A DNA stretch of 64,000 bases, from positions 1 through 64,000 of the forward strand of contig NZ_JARGEL010000023.1 in the NCBI RefSeq assembly GCF_029211265.1, in the 5' to 3' direction. Of this stretch, positions 1 through 10,047 are shown piece by piece; positions within the stretch are counted from its first letter, which is position 1, and each line of letters begins with the position of its first letter. The stretch comes from Extensimonas soli (GTDB lineage Bacteria > Pseudomonadota > Gammaproteobacteria > Burkholderiales > Burkholderiaceae_C). The notes beneath the pieces were generated by a model, which saw only the letters and a program-made list of their open reading frames with translations, was not told where the DNA came from and searched no databases. Position numbers and translations under genes: made by a program.

Positions 1-78
1 ATGCTTGCCCTTCGCGTCAACCGCGCAAACAGCGAGTGGGCCAGCTACTGGGCTACCACTTACCTTTATGCGGCTTGA
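1..78 (+). CDS. Possible 3' end of an unidentified gene
   Basis: Frame 1 is open from the first base to a TGA at 76-78 (25 codons; the ATG at base 1 may be chance). I do not recognise the peptide, which contains SEWASYWATTYLYAA at its end. It could be the tail of a gene that begins upstream of the window, or just a random short open stretch. No ribosome binding site can be judged because the upstream sequence is missing. Confidence 0.2.
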   Translation: MLALRVNRANSEWASYWATTYLYAA

Positions 79-171
79 TGGGCACATCAGTTTGAATCGC
101 ACCCTTGCAAGAGGCGGCTTTTCCCGTGGGGGGTAAAATTCATCGGTTTCACTGAAACAGCTGGCACGAGA

Positions 172-225
172 ATGGACCAGGGCACTTCAGGCAATGACAC
201 TGTGAAGACACGTCGCGCCTGCTGA
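172..225 (+). other. Candidate leader mini-ORF upstream of thrS
   Basis: An ATG at 172 opens a 17-codon frame (MDQGTSGNDTVKTRRAC) ending at 225, with three Thr codons. It lies in the long thrS leader, ahead of a terminator-like hairpin at 291-316. That arrangement would suit ribosome-dependent attenuation, but the ribosome binding site is weak and the Thr codons are not clustered. This is a suggestion only; the rest of 79-290 shows nothing else I recognise. Confidence 0.2.
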
Positions 226-290
226 CTCTAAGTCGAAATGGGCGCTTCGCCGCGTGCCTCCTGCGTGGGCAGCTACCAAAATGAGGAATC

Positions 291-324
291 GAACAGCGCG
301 GATACTCGCGCTGTTCTTGTTTTG
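291..324 (+). terminator. Terminator-like hairpin in the thrS leader
   Basis: GAACAGCGCG (291-300) and CGCGCTGTTC (307-316) form a perfect 10-bp stem with a GATACT loop, followed by TTGTTTTG. It ends only about 14 nt before the thrS Shine-Dalgarno (AGGA, 331-334). It is either the terminator of an upstream gene or an attenuator of thrS. Confidence 0.55.
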
Positions 325-343
325 CGAACGAGGAATTCTGTAA

Positions 344-2293
344 ATGACCGAAGCGATCCAGCCCCTCCGCCAGGCCGTGCGTGTGACCTTGCCTGACGGC
401 TCCACGCGCGAATTTCCCGGTCCGGTGACGGTCGCCGAGGTGGCGCAGTCCATAGGTGCAGGGCTGGCCAAGGCGGCATTGGGGGGCAAGGTGGATGGCA
501 GGCTCGTGGACACGGGCTGCACCATAGACCACGACGCTGCGGTGTCCATCGTCACGGCCAAGGATGCCGAAGGGCTGGAGATGATCCGCCACTCCACGGC
601 GCACCTGCTGGCCTATGCGGTCAAGGAGCTGTTCCCCGACGCGCAGGTCACCATAGGCCCCGTGATCGACAACGGTTTTTACTACGACTTCAGCTACAAG
701 CGCCCGTTCACGCCCGAAGACTTGGCTGCCATCGAGAAAAAAATGGCCGAGCTCGCCGCCAAGGACGAGCCCGTGGTGCGCCGTGTGCTGCCGCGCGACG
801 AGGCCGTGGCGTATTTCAAGAACATGGGCGAGCGCTACAAGGCCGAGATCATCGCGAGCATCCCGAGCAATGAGGACGTGAGTCTGTACCGCGAAGGCAA
901 GTTCGAAGACCTGTGCCGCGGCCCGCATGTGCCGAGCACGGGCAAGCTCAGGCACTTCAAGCTCATGAAGGTGGCGGGCGCGTACTGGCGCGGCGACCAC
1001 CGCAACGAGATGCTGCAGCGCATCTACGGCACGGCCTGGGCCTCGAAAGAGGAGCTGCAGCAGTATCTCGCCATGCTCGAAGAGGCCGAAAAGCGCGACC
1101 ATCGCAGGCTGGGGCGCGAACTCGACCTGTTTCACATCGACGACCACGCGCCAGGCGTGGTGTTCTGGCATCCCAAGGGCTGGGCGCTGTGGCAGGAAGT
1201 CGAGCAATACATGCGCCGGGTCTACCGCGACAACGGCTACCAGGAGGTCAAGGGGCCGCAGTTGCTCGACAAAACGCTGTGGGAAAAGACCGGTCACTGG
1301 GACAAGTACCGCGACCACATGTTCACCACCGAGAGCGAAAAGCGCGAATACGCGCTCAAGCCCATGAACTGTCCGGGGCATATCCTGATCTTCAAGCAGG
1401 GGATCAAGAGCTACCGCGACCTGCCGCTGCGCTATGGCGAATTCGGTCAGTGCCACCGCAACGAACCCACGGGCGGGCTGCATGGCATCATGCGCGTGCG
1501 TGGCTTCACGCAGGACGACGGCCACATTTTCTGCACCGAGGACCAGATCCTGCCGGAGTGCATCGCCTATACCACCTTGCTGCAGAAGGTGTACCGCGAT
1601 TTCGGCTTTGAGCACATCATTTACAAGGTGGCCACGCGGCCCGAGGCGCGCATTGGTTCAGATGCGAGCTGGGACAAGGCTGAGCACGCGCTCATGGAGA
1701 GCCTGCGCGCGTCGGGCTGCGAATTCGAGCTCGCGCCAGGCGACGGGGCCTTTTATGGGCCCAAGATTGAATACACGCTCAAGGATGCGATCGGTCGCCA
1801 ATGGCAGTGTGGCACCATGCAGGTCGATTTTTCCATGCCCGAGCGCCTCGACGCCGAGTACGTGGGTGAAGACGGCGCACGCCATCGACCGGTGATGCTG
1901 CACCGTGCCATCGTGGGCAGCCTCGAGCGCTTCATCGGCATTCTTATCGAGCAGCACGCGGGCGCCTTGCCCACCTGGCTCGCGCCGGTGCAGGTGGCCG
2001 TGCTCAACATTACCGATGCACAGGCCGATTACTGTCGCGAAATTGCCGCAAAGCTGCAAAAAGCATTGCCGAATCAAGACCTTAGGGTCGTCGCCGATCT
2101 GCGCAACGAAAAGATTACCTATAAAATACGCGAGCATTCTTTGCAGAAGCTGCCGTATATCCTCGTCGCAGGCGACAAGGAGAAGGCGGCAGGAGCCGTC
2201 GCAGTACGTGCGCGGGGCAACAAAGGCCTGGGTGTGATGCCTCTGGAAGCCTTCACCCAGCACATTGCCCAAGACATTGCATCCAAAGTCTGA
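344..2293 (+). CDS. thrS: Threonyl-tRNA synthetase
   Basis: Class II synthetase that charges tRNA-Thr in the cytoplasm. The 649-residue product has the usual order: an N-terminal TGS domain (about 10-75), an editing domain with [10 protein letters not shown] and CRGPH, the catalytic core, and an anticodon-binding C-terminus. The catalytic zinc ligands fall at Cys343 (MNCPGH), His394 (DDGHIF) and His520 (MLHRAIVGS), each offset by nine from the E. coli enzyme; motif 3 follows as SLERFIG. The ATG is supported by AGGA at 331-334. It is the first gene of a translation operon with infC, rpmI, rplT, pheS and pheT downstream. The 265-nt leader carries a hairpin that may control it. Identification is secure. 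Confidence 0.98.
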   Translation: MTEAIQPLRQAVRVTLPDGSTREFPGPVTVAEVAQSIGAGLAKAALGGKVDGRLVDTGCTIDHDAAVSIVTAKDAEGLEMIRHSTAHLLAYAVKELFPDAQVTIGPVIDNGFYYDFSYKRPFTPEDLAAIEKKMAELAAKDEPVVRRVLPRDEAVAYFKNMGERYKAEIIASIPSNEDVSLYREGKFEDLCRGPHVPSTGKLRHFKLMKVAGAYWRGDHRNEMLQRIYGTAWASKEELQQYLAMLEEAEKRDHRRLGRELDLFHIDDHAPGVVFWHPKGWALWQEVEQYMRRVYRDNGYQEVKGPQLLDKTLWEKTGHWDKYRDHMFTTESEKREYALKPMNCPGHILIFKQGIKSYRDLPLRYGEFGQCHRNEPTGGLHGIMRVRGFTQDDGHIFCTEDQILPECIAYTTLLQKVYRDFGFEHIIYKVATRPEARIGSDASWDKAEHALMESLRASGCEFELAPGDGAFYGPKIEYTLKDAIGRQWQCGTMQVDFSMPERLDAEYVGEDGARHRPVMLHRAIVGSLERFIGILIEQHAGALPTWLAPVQVAVLNITDAQADYCREIAAKLQKALPNQDLRVVADLRNEKITYKIREHSLQKLPYILVAGDKEKAAGAVAVRARGNKGLGVMPLEAFTQHIAQDIASKV

Positions 2294-2372
2294 TCCAAAA
2301 AACGGGTGAAGTGCTTGGCATCCCTGCGGCGTTTGCTATTGTTTTGTATTTTTTGATTCGAGGAAGAAAACC

Positions 2373-2972
2373 ATCGCTACCGAATTTCGTGACCGTCGCC
2401 AGCGCGAAGAGCGCAAGCACCGCCTGAACCGGGAAATCGCGGCGCCTGAAGTGCGTCTGAGTGGCCCCGACAACGAGCCCTTGGGCATCGTGAGTTTGGC
2501 AGAGGCCTTGCGCATGGCGGGCGAGCTGGATGTGGACCTGGTCGAAATTGCGTCCATGGCGAGCCCTCCGGTGTGCCGTCTGGTCGATTACGGCAAGTTC
2601 AAGTACCAGGAGCAAAAGCGCGCTGCCGAGGCCAAGGCCAAGCAGACGGTGATAGAGATCAAGGAAGTCAAATTCCGCCCCGGCACGGACGAGGCCGACT
2701 ACCAGATCAAGATGCGCAACATCCGCCGCTTTCTGGCCGAGGGCGACAAATGCAAGATCACCCTGCGTTTTCGCGGACGCGAGATCACGCACCAGGAACT
2801 CGGTCTGGCGCTGCTCAACCGTATCCGTGATGATCTGGGCGACGCCATCGTGGTCGAGCAGTTCCCCAAGCTCGAGGGGCGGCAGATGATCATGATGATC
2901 GCGCCCGGCAAGAAAAAGCCTGCGGCCAAATCGGCGGCAGAGGCGGGGGCTGCGACTTCCGCTGCAGCTTGA
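2373..2972 (+). CDS. infC: Translation initiation factor IF-3 (ATC start)
   Basis: IF-3 binds the 30S subunit and polices start-codon selection. No ATG/GTG/TTG precedes the conserved N-terminus. The frame instead begins at ATC 2373, read as (M)[14 protein letters not shown], with AGGA at 2361-2364 eight bases upstream. A rare start codon is a known feature of infC, because IF-3 rejects non-canonical starts and so autoregulates itself. The next ATG (2451) would remove the first 26 codons, including the conserved HRLNREI segment. From ATC the protein has 199 residues, longer than the 180 of E. coli because of an Ala/Lys-rich tail ([12 protein letters not shown]). It lies 79 nt after thrS. Confidence 0.93.
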   Translation: MATEFRDRRQREERKHRLNREIAAPEVRLSGPDNEPLGIVSLAEALRMAGELDVDLVEIASMASPPVCRLVDYGKFKYQEQKRAAEAKAKQTVIEIKEVKFRPGTDEADYQIKMRNIRRFLAEGDKCKITLRFRGREITHQELGLALLNRIRDDLGDAIVVEQFPKLEGRQMIMMIAPGKKKPAAKSAAEAGAATSAAA

Positions 2973-3061
2973 AGATGCCGTGTCTGCCGCTGGCGGTAGC
3001 GATAGGAAGAAGGTTTGAAGAATTTGCGCCGCGCCCTTTTACCGAGAGGCGTGGCGCGATA

Positions 3062-3086
3062 GGCGGAGCCAGATGGCTCTGCCGCC
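3062..3086 (+). promoter_or_regulatory. Hairpin in the infC-rpmI spacer
   Basis: GGCGGAGCC (3062-3070) and GGCTCTGCCGCC (3075-3086) can pair with a small bulge around an AGAT loop. It lies in the 189-nt spacer before rpmI. In E. coli the rpmI-rplT messenger is repressed by L20 binding structured RNA in this area, so this may be a leader element; I cannot show L20 binding. The spacer has no U-run after the stem. Confidence 0.3.
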
Positions 3087-3161
3087 AAAAGTGGCTCGGG
3101 GCCAACAAGTTTGCAGTGTGTTTGCAAACGCCTCGCGAGCACAAACGAAGAGGAGCATGCA

Positions 3162-3365
3162 ATGCCCAAAATGAAGACCAAGAGCAGCGCGAAAAAGCGT
3201 TTTCGTGTTCGTCCCGGTGGCACCGTCAAGCGCGGCCAAGCCTTCAAGCGTCACATCCTGACCAAGAAGACCACCAAAAACAAGCGCCACCTGCGTGGGG
3301 CCGTGAATGTGCATGAGACCAACCTTGGTCACATGGCGCAGATGCTGCCCTTTGCCGGCCTGTAA
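3162..3365 (+). CDS. rpmI: 50S ribosomal protein L35
   Basis: Small basic protein of 67 residues (family usually 64-66) in the large ribosomal subunit. The sequence starts [16 protein letters not shown] and carries the family signature of Lys/Arg-rich stretches ([18 protein letters not shown]). The in-frame GTG-like openings upstream are not used: the ATG at 3162 is preceded by GAGGAG at 3150-3155 and gives the canonical L35 N-terminus. It lies 27 nt before rplT, as in most bacteria, and is probably co-transcribed from thrS or from an internal promoter. Confidence 0.97.
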   Translation: MPKMKTKSSAKKRFRVRPGGTVKRGQAFKRHILTKKTTKNKRHLRGAVNVHETNLGHMAQMLPFAGL

Positions 3366-3392
3366 TCGCTAGACGAACAAGGAGTAACGCAT

Positions 3393-3752
3393 ATGCCTCG
3401 CGTCAAACGTGGCGTCACCGCCCGCGCCCGTCACAAGAAAGTTCTCGCCCTGGCCAAGGGCTTCCGCGGTCGCCGCGGCAACGTTTTCCGCATCGCCAAG
3501 CAGGCGGTGATGAAGGCGGGCCAATACGCCTACCGCGACCGCCGCGCGAAAAAGCGCGTGTTCCGTCAGCTCTGGATCGCGCGTATCAACGCCGCGGCCC
3601 GTGAACTGGGCCTGACTTACAGCCAGTTTGCCAACGGGCTGAAGAAGGCCTCCATCGAGATCGACCGCAAAATGCTGGCCGACCTCGCCGTGCACGACAA
3701 GGCAGCTTTCGGCAGCATCGTCGAGCAGGTCAAAGCCAAGCTGGCTGTCTGA
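3393..3752 (+). CDS. rplT: 50S ribosomal protein L20
   Basis: 119-residue RNA-binding protein needed for early 50S assembly; in E. coli it also represses its own operon. The N-terminus [16 protein letters not shown] and the [10 protein letters not shown] and YRDRRAKKR stretches are diagnostic. AAGGAG at 3380-3385 precedes the ATG. It directly follows rpmI. Downstream, a terminator-like hairpin separates it from pheS. Confidence 0.98.
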   Translation: MPRVKRGVTARARHKKVLALAKGFRGRRGNVFRIAKQAVMKAGQYAYRDRRAKKRVFRQLWIARINAAARELGLTYSQFANGLKKASIEIDRKMLADLAVHDKAAFGSIVEQVKAKLAV

Positions 3753-3761
3753 GCTTGCTGC

Positions 3762-3824
3762 GTGTACGAGTGCTGCGAGCAGTTATTTTTTGATAGCTGT
3801 TCGTACAATCAGAGCAAGGGCTAG
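3762..3824 (+). other. Candidate leader peptide of pheS attenuator
   Basis: A GTG at 3762, nine bases after the rplT stop, opens a 20-codon frame (VYECCEQLFFDSCSYNQSKG). It has adjacent Phe codons TTT TTT and its TAG stop (3822-3824) lies inside the left arm of the terminator hairpin at 3815-3847. The E. coli pheST operon is controlled by a Phe-rich leader peptide (PheM) and attenuator. Here the geometry is similar but there are only two Phe codons and no clear ribosome binding site, so this stays tentative. Confidence 0.3.
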
Positions 3825-3855
3825 CGCTGCAAAGGCACTAGCCCTTGTCGTTTTT
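3815..3855 (+). terminator. Terminator/attenuator between rplT and pheS
   Basis: CAAGGGCTAG (3815-3824) pairs perfectly with CTAGCCCTTG (3838-3847) across a 13-nt loop and is followed by TCGTTTTT. It ends 11 nt before the pheS start. It could terminate the infC-rpmI-rplT transcript or act as a phenylalanine-responsive attenuator of pheST. Confidence 0.65.
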
Positions 3856-3866
3856 GAGAAGTCGAT

Positions 3867-4943
3867 ATGAACGATTTGGATTCTCTGGTCGAAAGCGCGG
3901 CGCGCCTGTTCGCGCAAAGCCCCACGCCGGCGGAGCTCGAAAATGCCAAGGCGCAGTTCCTCGGCAAGTCCGGGCGCGTGACCGAGCTCATGAAGGGGCT
4001 TGCGCAGCTTTCCGTCGAAGAGAAAAAAACGCGCGGCGCAGCCATCAACGCGGCCAAGCAAGCCATAGAAGCAGCGCTGCAGGCGCGGCGCCAGGCCCTG
4101 GCCGAGGCCCAGTTGCAAGCGCAGTTACAGGCCGAGGCGCTCGATGTGAGCCTGCCGGGCCGCCAGCGTGGCGCCGGGGGCCTGCACCCGGTGTCACTTA
4201 CGCTAGAGCGCATCCAGGCCATTTTCGGATCCATGGGCTTCGACGTGGCCGACGGACCCGAGATCGAAACCGACTGGTTCAATTTCACCGCATTGAACAC
4301 GCCGCAGGACCATCCGGCGCGCTCCATGCACGACACCTTTTACGTCGAAGGTGGCACTGACAACGCGCCCCATCTGCTGCGCACGCATACCAGCCCCATG
4401 CAGATACGCCATGCCGTGCAGCACGTCAAGAAGCACCGCGCCGCACAAGGTGCGGCTGGCGGGGGCGCAGAGCTGTTTGCCGGCCCCATGCCCGAAATCC
4501 GCGTGATCGCGCCAGGGCGTACCTACCGCGTGGACAGCGATGCCACGCACTCGCCCATGTTCCACCAATGCGAGGGCTTGTGGATCGGCGAAAACGTGAG
4601 CTTCAAGGACCTGAAGGTCGTCTTCACCGATTTTTGCCGCACCTTTTTCGAAAACGACGAGCTGGTGCTGCGCTTTCGTCCGAGCTTTTTCCCTTTCACC
4701 GAGCCCAGCGCCGAAATCGACATCCAGTTCCCGAGCGGGCCGCTCGCGGGGCGTTGGCTCGAAGTCGCGGGCTCGGGCCAGGTGCACCCCACGGTGGTGC
4801 GCAACATGGGGCTAGACCCGGAAAAATTCATTGGTTTTGCCTTTGGCATGGGGCCCGATCGGCTCACCATGCTGCGCTACGGCGTGAACGACCTGCGCCT
4901 GTTCTTCGACGGTGACATCCGCTTTTTGTCGCAGTTTCAGTAA
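3867..4943 (+). CDS. pheS: Phenylalanyl-tRNA synthetase alpha subunit
   Basis: Catalytic subunit of the alpha2-beta2 enzyme that charges tRNA-Phe. The 358-residue protein has an N-terminal coiled-coil (about 10-100) and a class II core: the motif 2 region around FHQCEGL, and the C-terminal glycine-rich [17 protein letters not shown] with motif 3. [10 protein letters not shown] and [12 protein letters not shown] are typical alpha-subunit segments. Its start lies 11 nt after the upstream hairpin, and pheT follows 45 nt downstream. The length is a little above the 327 of E. coli, partly through an Ala-rich insert ([10 protein letters not shown]) near 4450-4480, a feature I would expect in relatives. 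Confidence 0.97.
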   Translation: MNDLDSLVESAARLFAQSPTPAELENAKAQFLGKSGRVTELMKGLAQLSVEEKKTRGAAINAAKQAIEAALQARRQALAEAQLQAQLQAEALDVSLPGRQRGAGGLHPVSLTLERIQAIFGSMGFDVADGPEIETDWFNFTALNTPQDHPARSMHDTFYVEGGTDNAPHLLRTHTSPMQIRHAVQHVKKHRAAQGAAGGGAELFAGPMPEIRVIAPGRTYRVDSDATHSPMFHQCEGLWIGENVSFKDLKVVFTDFCRTFFENDELVLRFRPSFFPFTEPSAEIDIQFPSGPLAGRWLEVAGSGQVHPTVVRNMGLDPEKFIGFAFGMGPDRLTMLRYGVNDLRLFFDGDIRFLSQFQ

Positions 4944-4988
4944 GCCGCGGCGGACCGCAGCGGGTGTTCACCTTTTGATCGTTTGACC

Positions 4989-7463
4989 ATGCAATTTCCT
5001 GAATCCTGGTTGCGCAGTTTTTGCAACCCGCCACTTTCCACGGCCGAGTTGGCCGAAACATTGACCATGGCCGGCCTAGAGGTCGAGGAACTGCGCCCGA
5101 CGGCGCCGCCTTTCTCGCGCGTGGTGGTGGGCGAAATCAAAGAGGCGGTGCAGCATCCCGACGCCGACCGACTGCGCGTGTGCCAGGTCGATGCGGGGCA
5201 GGGCGCTTTGCTGAACATCGTGTGCGGTGCGCCGAATGCGCGGCCGGGCATCAAAGTGCCGTGCGCGCTCGTCGGGGCCGAGCTGCCGCCCGGGCCCGAC
5301 GGCAAGCCGTTTCTCATCAAGGCGAGCAAGCTGCGCGGCGTCGAGAGCCAGGGCATGTTGTGTTCGGCGCGCGAGCTGCTGCTGTCGGAAGATCATGGCG
5401 GCTTGCTCGAACTCGCGTCCGAGGCACCCGTGGGGCAGGACGTGCGTGTGTGGTTGAACCTCGACGATACGCTGTTCACGCTCAAGCTCACGCCGAATCT
5501 TGCGCATTGCCTGAGCGTGTACGGCGTGGCACGCGAGCTATCCGCTTTGACGGGCGCGCCGCTGCAGCCGCTTGCTTTCCCTGCCGTGACCGCGGGTTGC
5601 GCCGATCGACTGCCCGTGCAGGTGCTGGCACCCGATTTGTGCGGGCGCTTTTCGGGCCGCATCGTGCGCAACGTGAACACGCGCGCGCAAACGCCGCAGT
5701 GGATGGTCGATAGGCTCGCGCGCTGCGGGCAGCGCAGTGTGTCGCCACTGGTCGATATTTCGAATTATGTGATGTTCGAGCTCGGACGGCCTTCGCACAT
5801 TTTCGACCTCGACAAAATCCACGGCGGCCTCGAGGTGCGCTGGGGCCGGCCGGGCGAGCCGCTTAAGCTGCTCAACGGCAACACGGTCGGCGTCGATGAA
5901 AAGGTCGGCGTGATCGCCGATGCGCAAGGCGTGGAATCGCTCGCGGGCATCATGGGCGGCGACGCCACGGCGGTGTCGGACGCCACGCGCAACATCTACA
6001 TCGAAGCCGCCTTCTGGTGGCCCAAGGCCGTCGCGGGGCGCTCACGGCGCTACAACTTTGCGACGGATGCGGGGCACCGCTTCGAGCGCGGCGTCGATCC
6101 CGAGCACACCGTCGAGCACATCGAGCGCATCACGCAACTGGTGCTAGACATCTGCGGCACGCCCGAAACCGTCTGCGGGCCGATCGACGACCAGCGCGTG
6201 CGCATGCCTGTGCGGCAGCCCGTCACGCTGCGCGTGGCGCGTGCATGCAAAGTCCTGGGCATGCCTCTGACGCAGGCGCAGTGCACCGAGGCGCTCACGC
6301 GGCTGGGGTTGGAGGTGACGCCGAAAAACACCCCGGACGCGGCGGATGCAGGCATCCTCGAGGTTGTGCCGCCGTCGTACCGCTTCGATCTGGCGATCGA
6401 GGAAGACTTGATCGAAGAAGTCGCGCGCATGGTCGGCTACCAGCGGCTGCCTACGACGCCGCCGCTCGCGCCCATCACGCCGCGCGTGGCGCCCGAAACG
6501 CAGCGCAGCCCGTTTGCCGTGCGCCGCGCTTTGGCTGCGCTGGGCTACCAGGAAACGATCAACTTCAGCTTCGTCGAGGAGCGCTGGGAGCAGGAGCTCG
6601 CAGGCAACGCGCAGCCCATCCGCCTGCTCAACCCGATTGCAAGCCAAATGAGCGTCATGCGCTCTACCTTGCTAGGTTCCTTGCTACAAGTTTTGCGATT
6701 CAATCTGGACCGCAAGGCGCAGCGGGTGCGCGTGTTCGAGCTTGGGCGTGTGTTTCTGCGCGACGCCAGCGTGCCCGACAGCGACCGCACGGTCGCGGGC
6801 GTGCACCAGCCCATGCGCGTTGCGGGGCTGGCTTATGGCCTCGTCGATATGCTGCAGTGGGGGCAAAAGGCGCGCGAAGTCGATTTCTTCGACGCCAAAG
6901 GCGACGTGCAGGCGCTGCTCGCGCCGCTCGAGGCGAGTTTTGAGCCCGCCGAGCATCCGGCTATGCACCCGGGGCGGTGTGCGCGGGTGCTCCTCGATGG
7001 GCGCGCGATCGGCTTCATTGGCGAGCTGCACCCGCGCTGGTGCCAGGCCTGGGAGCTGCCGCAGGCGCCGCAGCTGTTCGAGCTCGACCTCGCAGCCGTT
7101 TTGCAGCGCCCCTTGCCGCAGGCACAGCCCGTGGCGCGCCAGCAGCCGGTGGAGCGTGATTTGGCCCTGGTGGTGGCGGAGCGGGTGACTTTTGCCGAGG
7201 TGCAGGCCACGATTGCAGCGGCCATCGCGCCGAGTCTGCTGCGCTCGGTGGTGTTGTTCGACGTTTACCGGCCCAAGGCGCAGCCGGTGCGTGAAGGCGC
7301 GACGGCAGCCGCTTCGGGTGTGGGGCTGGAAGAAAAAAGCCTCGCCGTGCGCATCACGCTCGCGCGCGAGGACGCGACCCTGACCGAGGCCGAGATCGAC
7401 GCCGCAATGCAGGCCGCCGTGGCCGAACTCGGCCGGCGCACGGGCGCGCGCTTGCGGGCCTGA
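4989..7463 (+). CDS. pheT: Phenylalanyl-tRNA synthetase beta subunit
   Basis: Beta subunit that binds tRNA and edits misacylated Tyr-tRNA-Phe. The ATG at 4989 gives [14 protein letters not shown], aligning with the family N-terminus; a TTG six bases earlier is less likely. Domains in order: the tRNA-binding (OB-fold) segment at about 40-155, the B3/B4 editing domains, B5, the catalytic-like core, and a C-terminal ferredoxin-like anticodon-binding domain ending [12 protein letters not shown]. At 824 residues it is slightly longer than the 795 of E. coli. It follows pheS in the same operon, and ihfA follows after 36 nt. Confidence 0.97.
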   Translation: MQFPESWLRSFCNPPLSTAELAETLTMAGLEVEELRPTAPPFSRVVVGEIKEAVQHPDADRLRVCQVDAGQGALLNIVCGAPNARPGIKVPCALVGAELPPGPDGKPFLIKASKLRGVESQGMLCSARELLLSEDHGGLLELASEAPVGQDVRVWLNLDDTLFTLKLTPNLAHCLSVYGVARELSALTGAPLQPLAFPAVTAGCADRLPVQVLAPDLCGRFSGRIVRNVNTRAQTPQWMVDRLARCGQRSVSPLVDISNYVMFELGRPSHIFDLDKIHGGLEVRWGRPGEPLKLLNGNTVGVDEKVGVIADAQGVESLAGIMGGDATAVSDATRNIYIEAAFWWPKAVAGRSRRYNFATDAGHRFERGVDPEHTVEHIERITQLVLDICGTPETVCGPIDDQRVRMPVRQPVTLRVARACKVLGMPLTQAQCTEALTRLGLEVTPKNTPDAADAGILEVVPPSYRFDLAIEEDLIEEVARMVGYQRLPTTPPLAPITPRVAPETQRSPFAVRRALAALGYQETINFSFVEERWEQELAGNAQPIRLLNPIASQMSVMRSTLLGSLLQVLRFNLDRKAQRVRVFELGRVFLRDASVPDSDRTVAGVHQPMRVAGLAYGLVDMLQWGQKAREVDFFDAKGDVQALLAPLEASFEPAEHPAMHPGRCARVLLDGRAIGFIGELHPRWCQAWELPQAPQLFELDLAAVLQRPLPQAQPVARQQPVERDLALVVAERVTFAEVQATIAAAIAPSLLRSVVLFDVYRPKAQPVREGATAAASGVGLEEKSLAVRITLAREDATLTEAEIDAAMQAAVAELGRRTGARLRA

Positions 7464-7499
7464 GCCGTGCGTACATGGCATAAGGAAAGGGAGCACACG

Positions 7500-7820
7500 A
7501 TGATCGAATTCGCCGTAGCAGACCTCGAAACGCCGGCTTTGACCAAGGCGCAGTTGGCGGAGTTGCTGTTCGACCACATCGGCTTGAACAAGCGCGAGTC
7601 CAAGGAGATGGTCGAGGCCTTTTTCGATCTGCTGGTGCACAGCCTGGTCGAGGGCGAGGACGTGCGCCTGACAGGGTTCGGCACTTTTCAGGTGCGCACC
7701 AAGGCGTCGCGGCCGGGGCGCAATCCGCGCACGGGCGAATTGATTCCGATCGAGGCGCGGCGTGTGGTGACTTTCCACGCGAGCAGCAAGCTCAAGGAGC
7801 AGGTACAAGCGGCTGTCTGA
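7500..7820 (+). CDS. ihfA: Integration host factor subunit alpha
   Basis: DNA-bending nucleoid protein of the HU/IHF family that works as a heterodimer with IHF-beta. 106 residues; [20 protein letters not shown] is the beta-arm that inserts into the minor groove, followed by [18 protein letters not shown]. The N-terminal [16 protein letters not shown] marks the alpha rather than the beta subunit. ATG 7500 has AAGGAAAGGGAG just upstream; the GTG at 7467 is rejected because it overlies that site. The pheT-ihfA neighbourhood is the classical one. Confidence 0.96.
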   Translation: MIEFAVADLETPALTKAQLAELLFDHIGLNKRESKEMVEAFFDLLVHSLVEGEDVRLTGFGTFQVRTKASRPGRNPRTGELIPIEARRVVTFHASSKLKEQVQAAV

Positions 7821-8020
7821 GCGCGTTTTGCTCGGCAGCATGGCAAGGTGTGGCCTGATCAGCACCACAGGAAGCACATGAATCGCCGTAAGTCCTATAG
7901 CCATTATGGGAAATGCTTATCGGCGCGTTTGCTTGAAACGCCTAAAATGCCCGCATATGGGAGACGGCTCACGTATGCGTGGGCTCATGGTTTTTCCCCC
8001 AAGGGGAATGGGAGTTTCGC
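7821..8020. other. Spacer between ihfA and ftsH, no gene seen
   Basis: I see no tRNA, no MerR-type regulator and no rlmE here; apart from the ftsH ribosome binding site (GGAG, 8011-8014) nothing is recognisable. In many proteobacteria rlmE sits directly in front of ftsH, so the junction may reflect rearrangement. Confidence 0.5.
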
Positions 8021-9934
8021 TTGAACAATCAATGGTTTTCGAAAATCGCCGTGTGGCTGGTCATCGCCATGGTGCTGTTCACGGTGTTCAAACAGTTCGA
8101 TGGGCGCGTGAGCCCGAGTGCGGGCTACGTGGGGTATTCGGACTTCCTCTCGGAAGTGCGCAACAACCGCATCAAGAGTGCGACCATTCAAGAGGGGCAA
8201 AGCGGCACCGAGATCATCGCCATCACCAACGATGACCGACGCATCCGCACGACGGCTACCTATCTTGACCGCGGCTTGGTCGGCGACCTCATCAACAACA
8301 ACGTCAAGTTCGACGTGAAACCGCGTGAAGAGGGCTCGCTGCTCATGACCTTGCTCGTGAGTTGGGGGCCGATGCTTTTGCTGATTGGGGTGTGGGTGTA
8401 TTTCATGCGCCAGATGCAGGGCGGCGGCAAGGGCGGCGCCTTCAGCTTTGGCAAGAGCAAGGCGCGCATGCTCGACGAAAACACCAACACTGTCACCTTC
8501 ACTGACGTGGCGGGCTGCGACGAGGCCAAGGAAGAGGTCAAGGAGGTCGTGGACTTCCTCAAGGATCCGCAGAAATTCCAGAAGCTCGGTGGACGCATTC
8601 CGCGCGGTCTGCTGCTTGTCGGGCCGCCGGGTACGGGCAAGACCTTGCTTGCCAAGGCGATCGCGGGCGAGGCCAAGGTGCCTTTCTTCAGCATTTCGGG
8701 CTCCGACTTCGTCGAGATGTTCGTCGGCGTGGGTGCGGCGCGTGTGCGCGACATGTTCGAAAACGCCAAGAAGAACGCACCTTGCATCATCTTCATCGAC
8801 GAAATCGACGCCGTGGGGCGCCAGCGCGGCGCGGGTCTGGGCGGTGGCAACGATGAGCGTGAGCAGACGCTCAACCAGATGCTGGTCGAGATGGACGGCT
8901 TCGAGACCAACCTCGGCGTGATCGTGATCGCGGCGACCAACCGCCCTGACATTTTGGATGCCGCGTTGCTGCGCCCTGGGCGCTTCGACCGGCAGGTCTA
9001 TGTCACGCTGCCAGACATCCGCGGCCGCGAGCAGATTTTGAATGTGCACATGCGCAAGATTCCGGTCGGCCAGGACGTGAGCGCGAGCATCATCGCGCGT
9101 GGCACGCCGGGCATGAGCGGCGCCGATCTGGCAAACCTGTGCAACGAGGCCGCATTGATGGCTGCACGTCGCAACGCGCGCGTGGTCGAGATGCAGGACT
9201 TCGAGCGTGCCAAGGACAAAATCCTCATGGGCCCCGAGCGCAAGAGCATGGTCATGCCCGAAGAAGAGCGCCGCAACACTGCCTACCACGAGGCGGGCCA
9301 TGCGCTCATCGGCCGTTTGCTTCCCAAGTGCGACCCGGTGCACAAGGTCACGATCATTCCGCGCGGCCGCGCGCTCGGCGTGACCATGAGCCTGCCCGAA
9401 AAAGACCGCTACAGCTACGACCGCGAATACATGCTCAGCCAGATCAGCATGCTGTTCGGCGGCCGTATCGCCGAAGAGGTGTTCATGCACCAGATGACCA
9501 CGGGCGCCTCCAGTGACTTCGAGCGCGCCACGCACATAGCGCGCGACATGGTCACGCGCTATGGCATGAGCGACGCGCTCGGCCCCATGGTCTATGCTGA
9601 AAACGAGGGTGAGGTGTTCTTGGGCCGCTCCGTCACCAAGACCACCAACATGAGCGAAGAAACCATGGAGAAGGTCGATCGAGAGGTGCGCCGCATCATC
9701 GACGAGCAATACACACTGGCGCGTGGCTTGATCGAAGAGCACAGCGACAAGATGCACGCCATGGCCAAGGCGCTGCTCGAATGGGAAACCATAGACATCG
9801 AACAGCTCGATGACATCATGGCCGGAAGGGAGCCGCGTCCGCCCAAGGACTGGACGCCGCGCACGCCTTCGTCTGGCGGGGGCTCGGGCGGCACGCCCGC
9901 GGTGACGGCAGACCCGAAACCGTCGGCGGCGTGA
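8021..9934 (+). CDS. ftsH: ATP-dependent zinc metalloprotease FtsH (TTG start)
   Basis: Inner-membrane AAA+ protease that degrades misassembled membrane proteins and regulatory proteins. From TTG 8021 the product has 637 residues starting (M)[20 protein letters not shown] at 8011-8014 is six bases upstream, favouring this TTG over a GTG at 7979. It has TM1 at about 7-25, a short periplasmic domain, TM2 at about 105-127, Walker A GPPGTGKT at 201-208, Walker B IIFIDEID, the second region of homology ending RPGRFDRQ, and the zinc motif HEAGH at 423-427. The C-terminus is Pro/Gly/Ser-rich. An intrinsic terminator follows at 9971. Confidence 0.97.
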   Translation: MNNQWFSKIAVWLVIAMVLFTVFKQFDGRVSPSAGYVGYSDFLSEVRNNRIKSATIQEGQSGTEIIAITNDDRRIRTTATYLDRGLVGDLINNNVKFDVKPREEGSLLMTLLVSWGPMLLLIGVWVYFMRQMQGGGKGGAFSFGKSKARMLDENTNTVTFTDVAGCDEAKEEVKEVVDFLKDPQKFQKLGGRIPRGLLLVGPPGTGKTLLAKAIAGEAKVPFFSISGSDFVEMFVGVGAARVRDMFENAKKNAPCIIFIDEIDAVGRQRGAGLGGGNDEREQTLNQMLVEMDGFETNLGVIVIAATNRPDILDAALLRPGRFDRQVYVTLPDIRGREQILNVHMRKIPVGQDVSASIIARGTPGMSGADLANLCNEAALMAARRNARVVEMQDFERAKDKILMGPERKSMVMPEEERRNTAYHEAGHALIGRLLPKCDPVHKVTIIPRGRALGVTMSLPEKDRYSYDREYMLSQISMLFGGRIAEEVFMHQMTTGASSDFERATHIARDMVTRYGMSDALGPMVYAENEGEVFLGRSVTKTTNMSEETMEKVDREVRRIIDEQYTLARGLIEEHSDKMHAMAKALLEWETIDIEQLDDIMAGREPRPPKDWTPRTPSSGGGSGGTPAVTADPKPSAA

Positions 9935-9970
9935 TTCGAGGCCGTTGGTCGACCCGCAGCGTGGTGTAGA

Positions 9971-9996
9971 AACGGGGCGTAAGGCCCCGTTTTTTT
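9971..9996 (+). terminator. Intrinsic terminator after ftsH
   Basis: AACGGGGC (9971-9978), loop GTAAG, GCCCCGTT (9984-9991) and a T-run to 9996 make a textbook rho-independent terminator 37 nt after the ftsH stop. It implies that folP-glmM has its own promoter in 9997-10047 or relies on read-through. Confidence 0.85.
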
Positions 9997-10047
9997 CGGG
10001 CATTTTTCTCCATCCACTTCCGCATTTCTTCTTCGGAAATACCGCAG

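Noticed and set aside
79-290. tRNA-like stretch (TTTGAATCGCACC) upstream of thrS
   Set aside because: It resembles a T-loop only superficially. No acceptor or anticodon stem can be built around it.
149-1615. Long minus-strand frame opposite thrS
   Set aside because: It is antisense to a certain gene, its product resembles no family, and high GC makes long antisense frames common in this window.
7906-8235. Small plus-strand frame overlapping the ftsH start
   Set aside because: Out of frame with ftsH, overlaps its coding sequence, no recognisable product.
7985-10003. 672-codon minus-strand frame opposite ftsH
   Set aside because: Antisense to ftsH over its whole length, His/Arg/Ala-rich product without domains; it mirrors codon bias.
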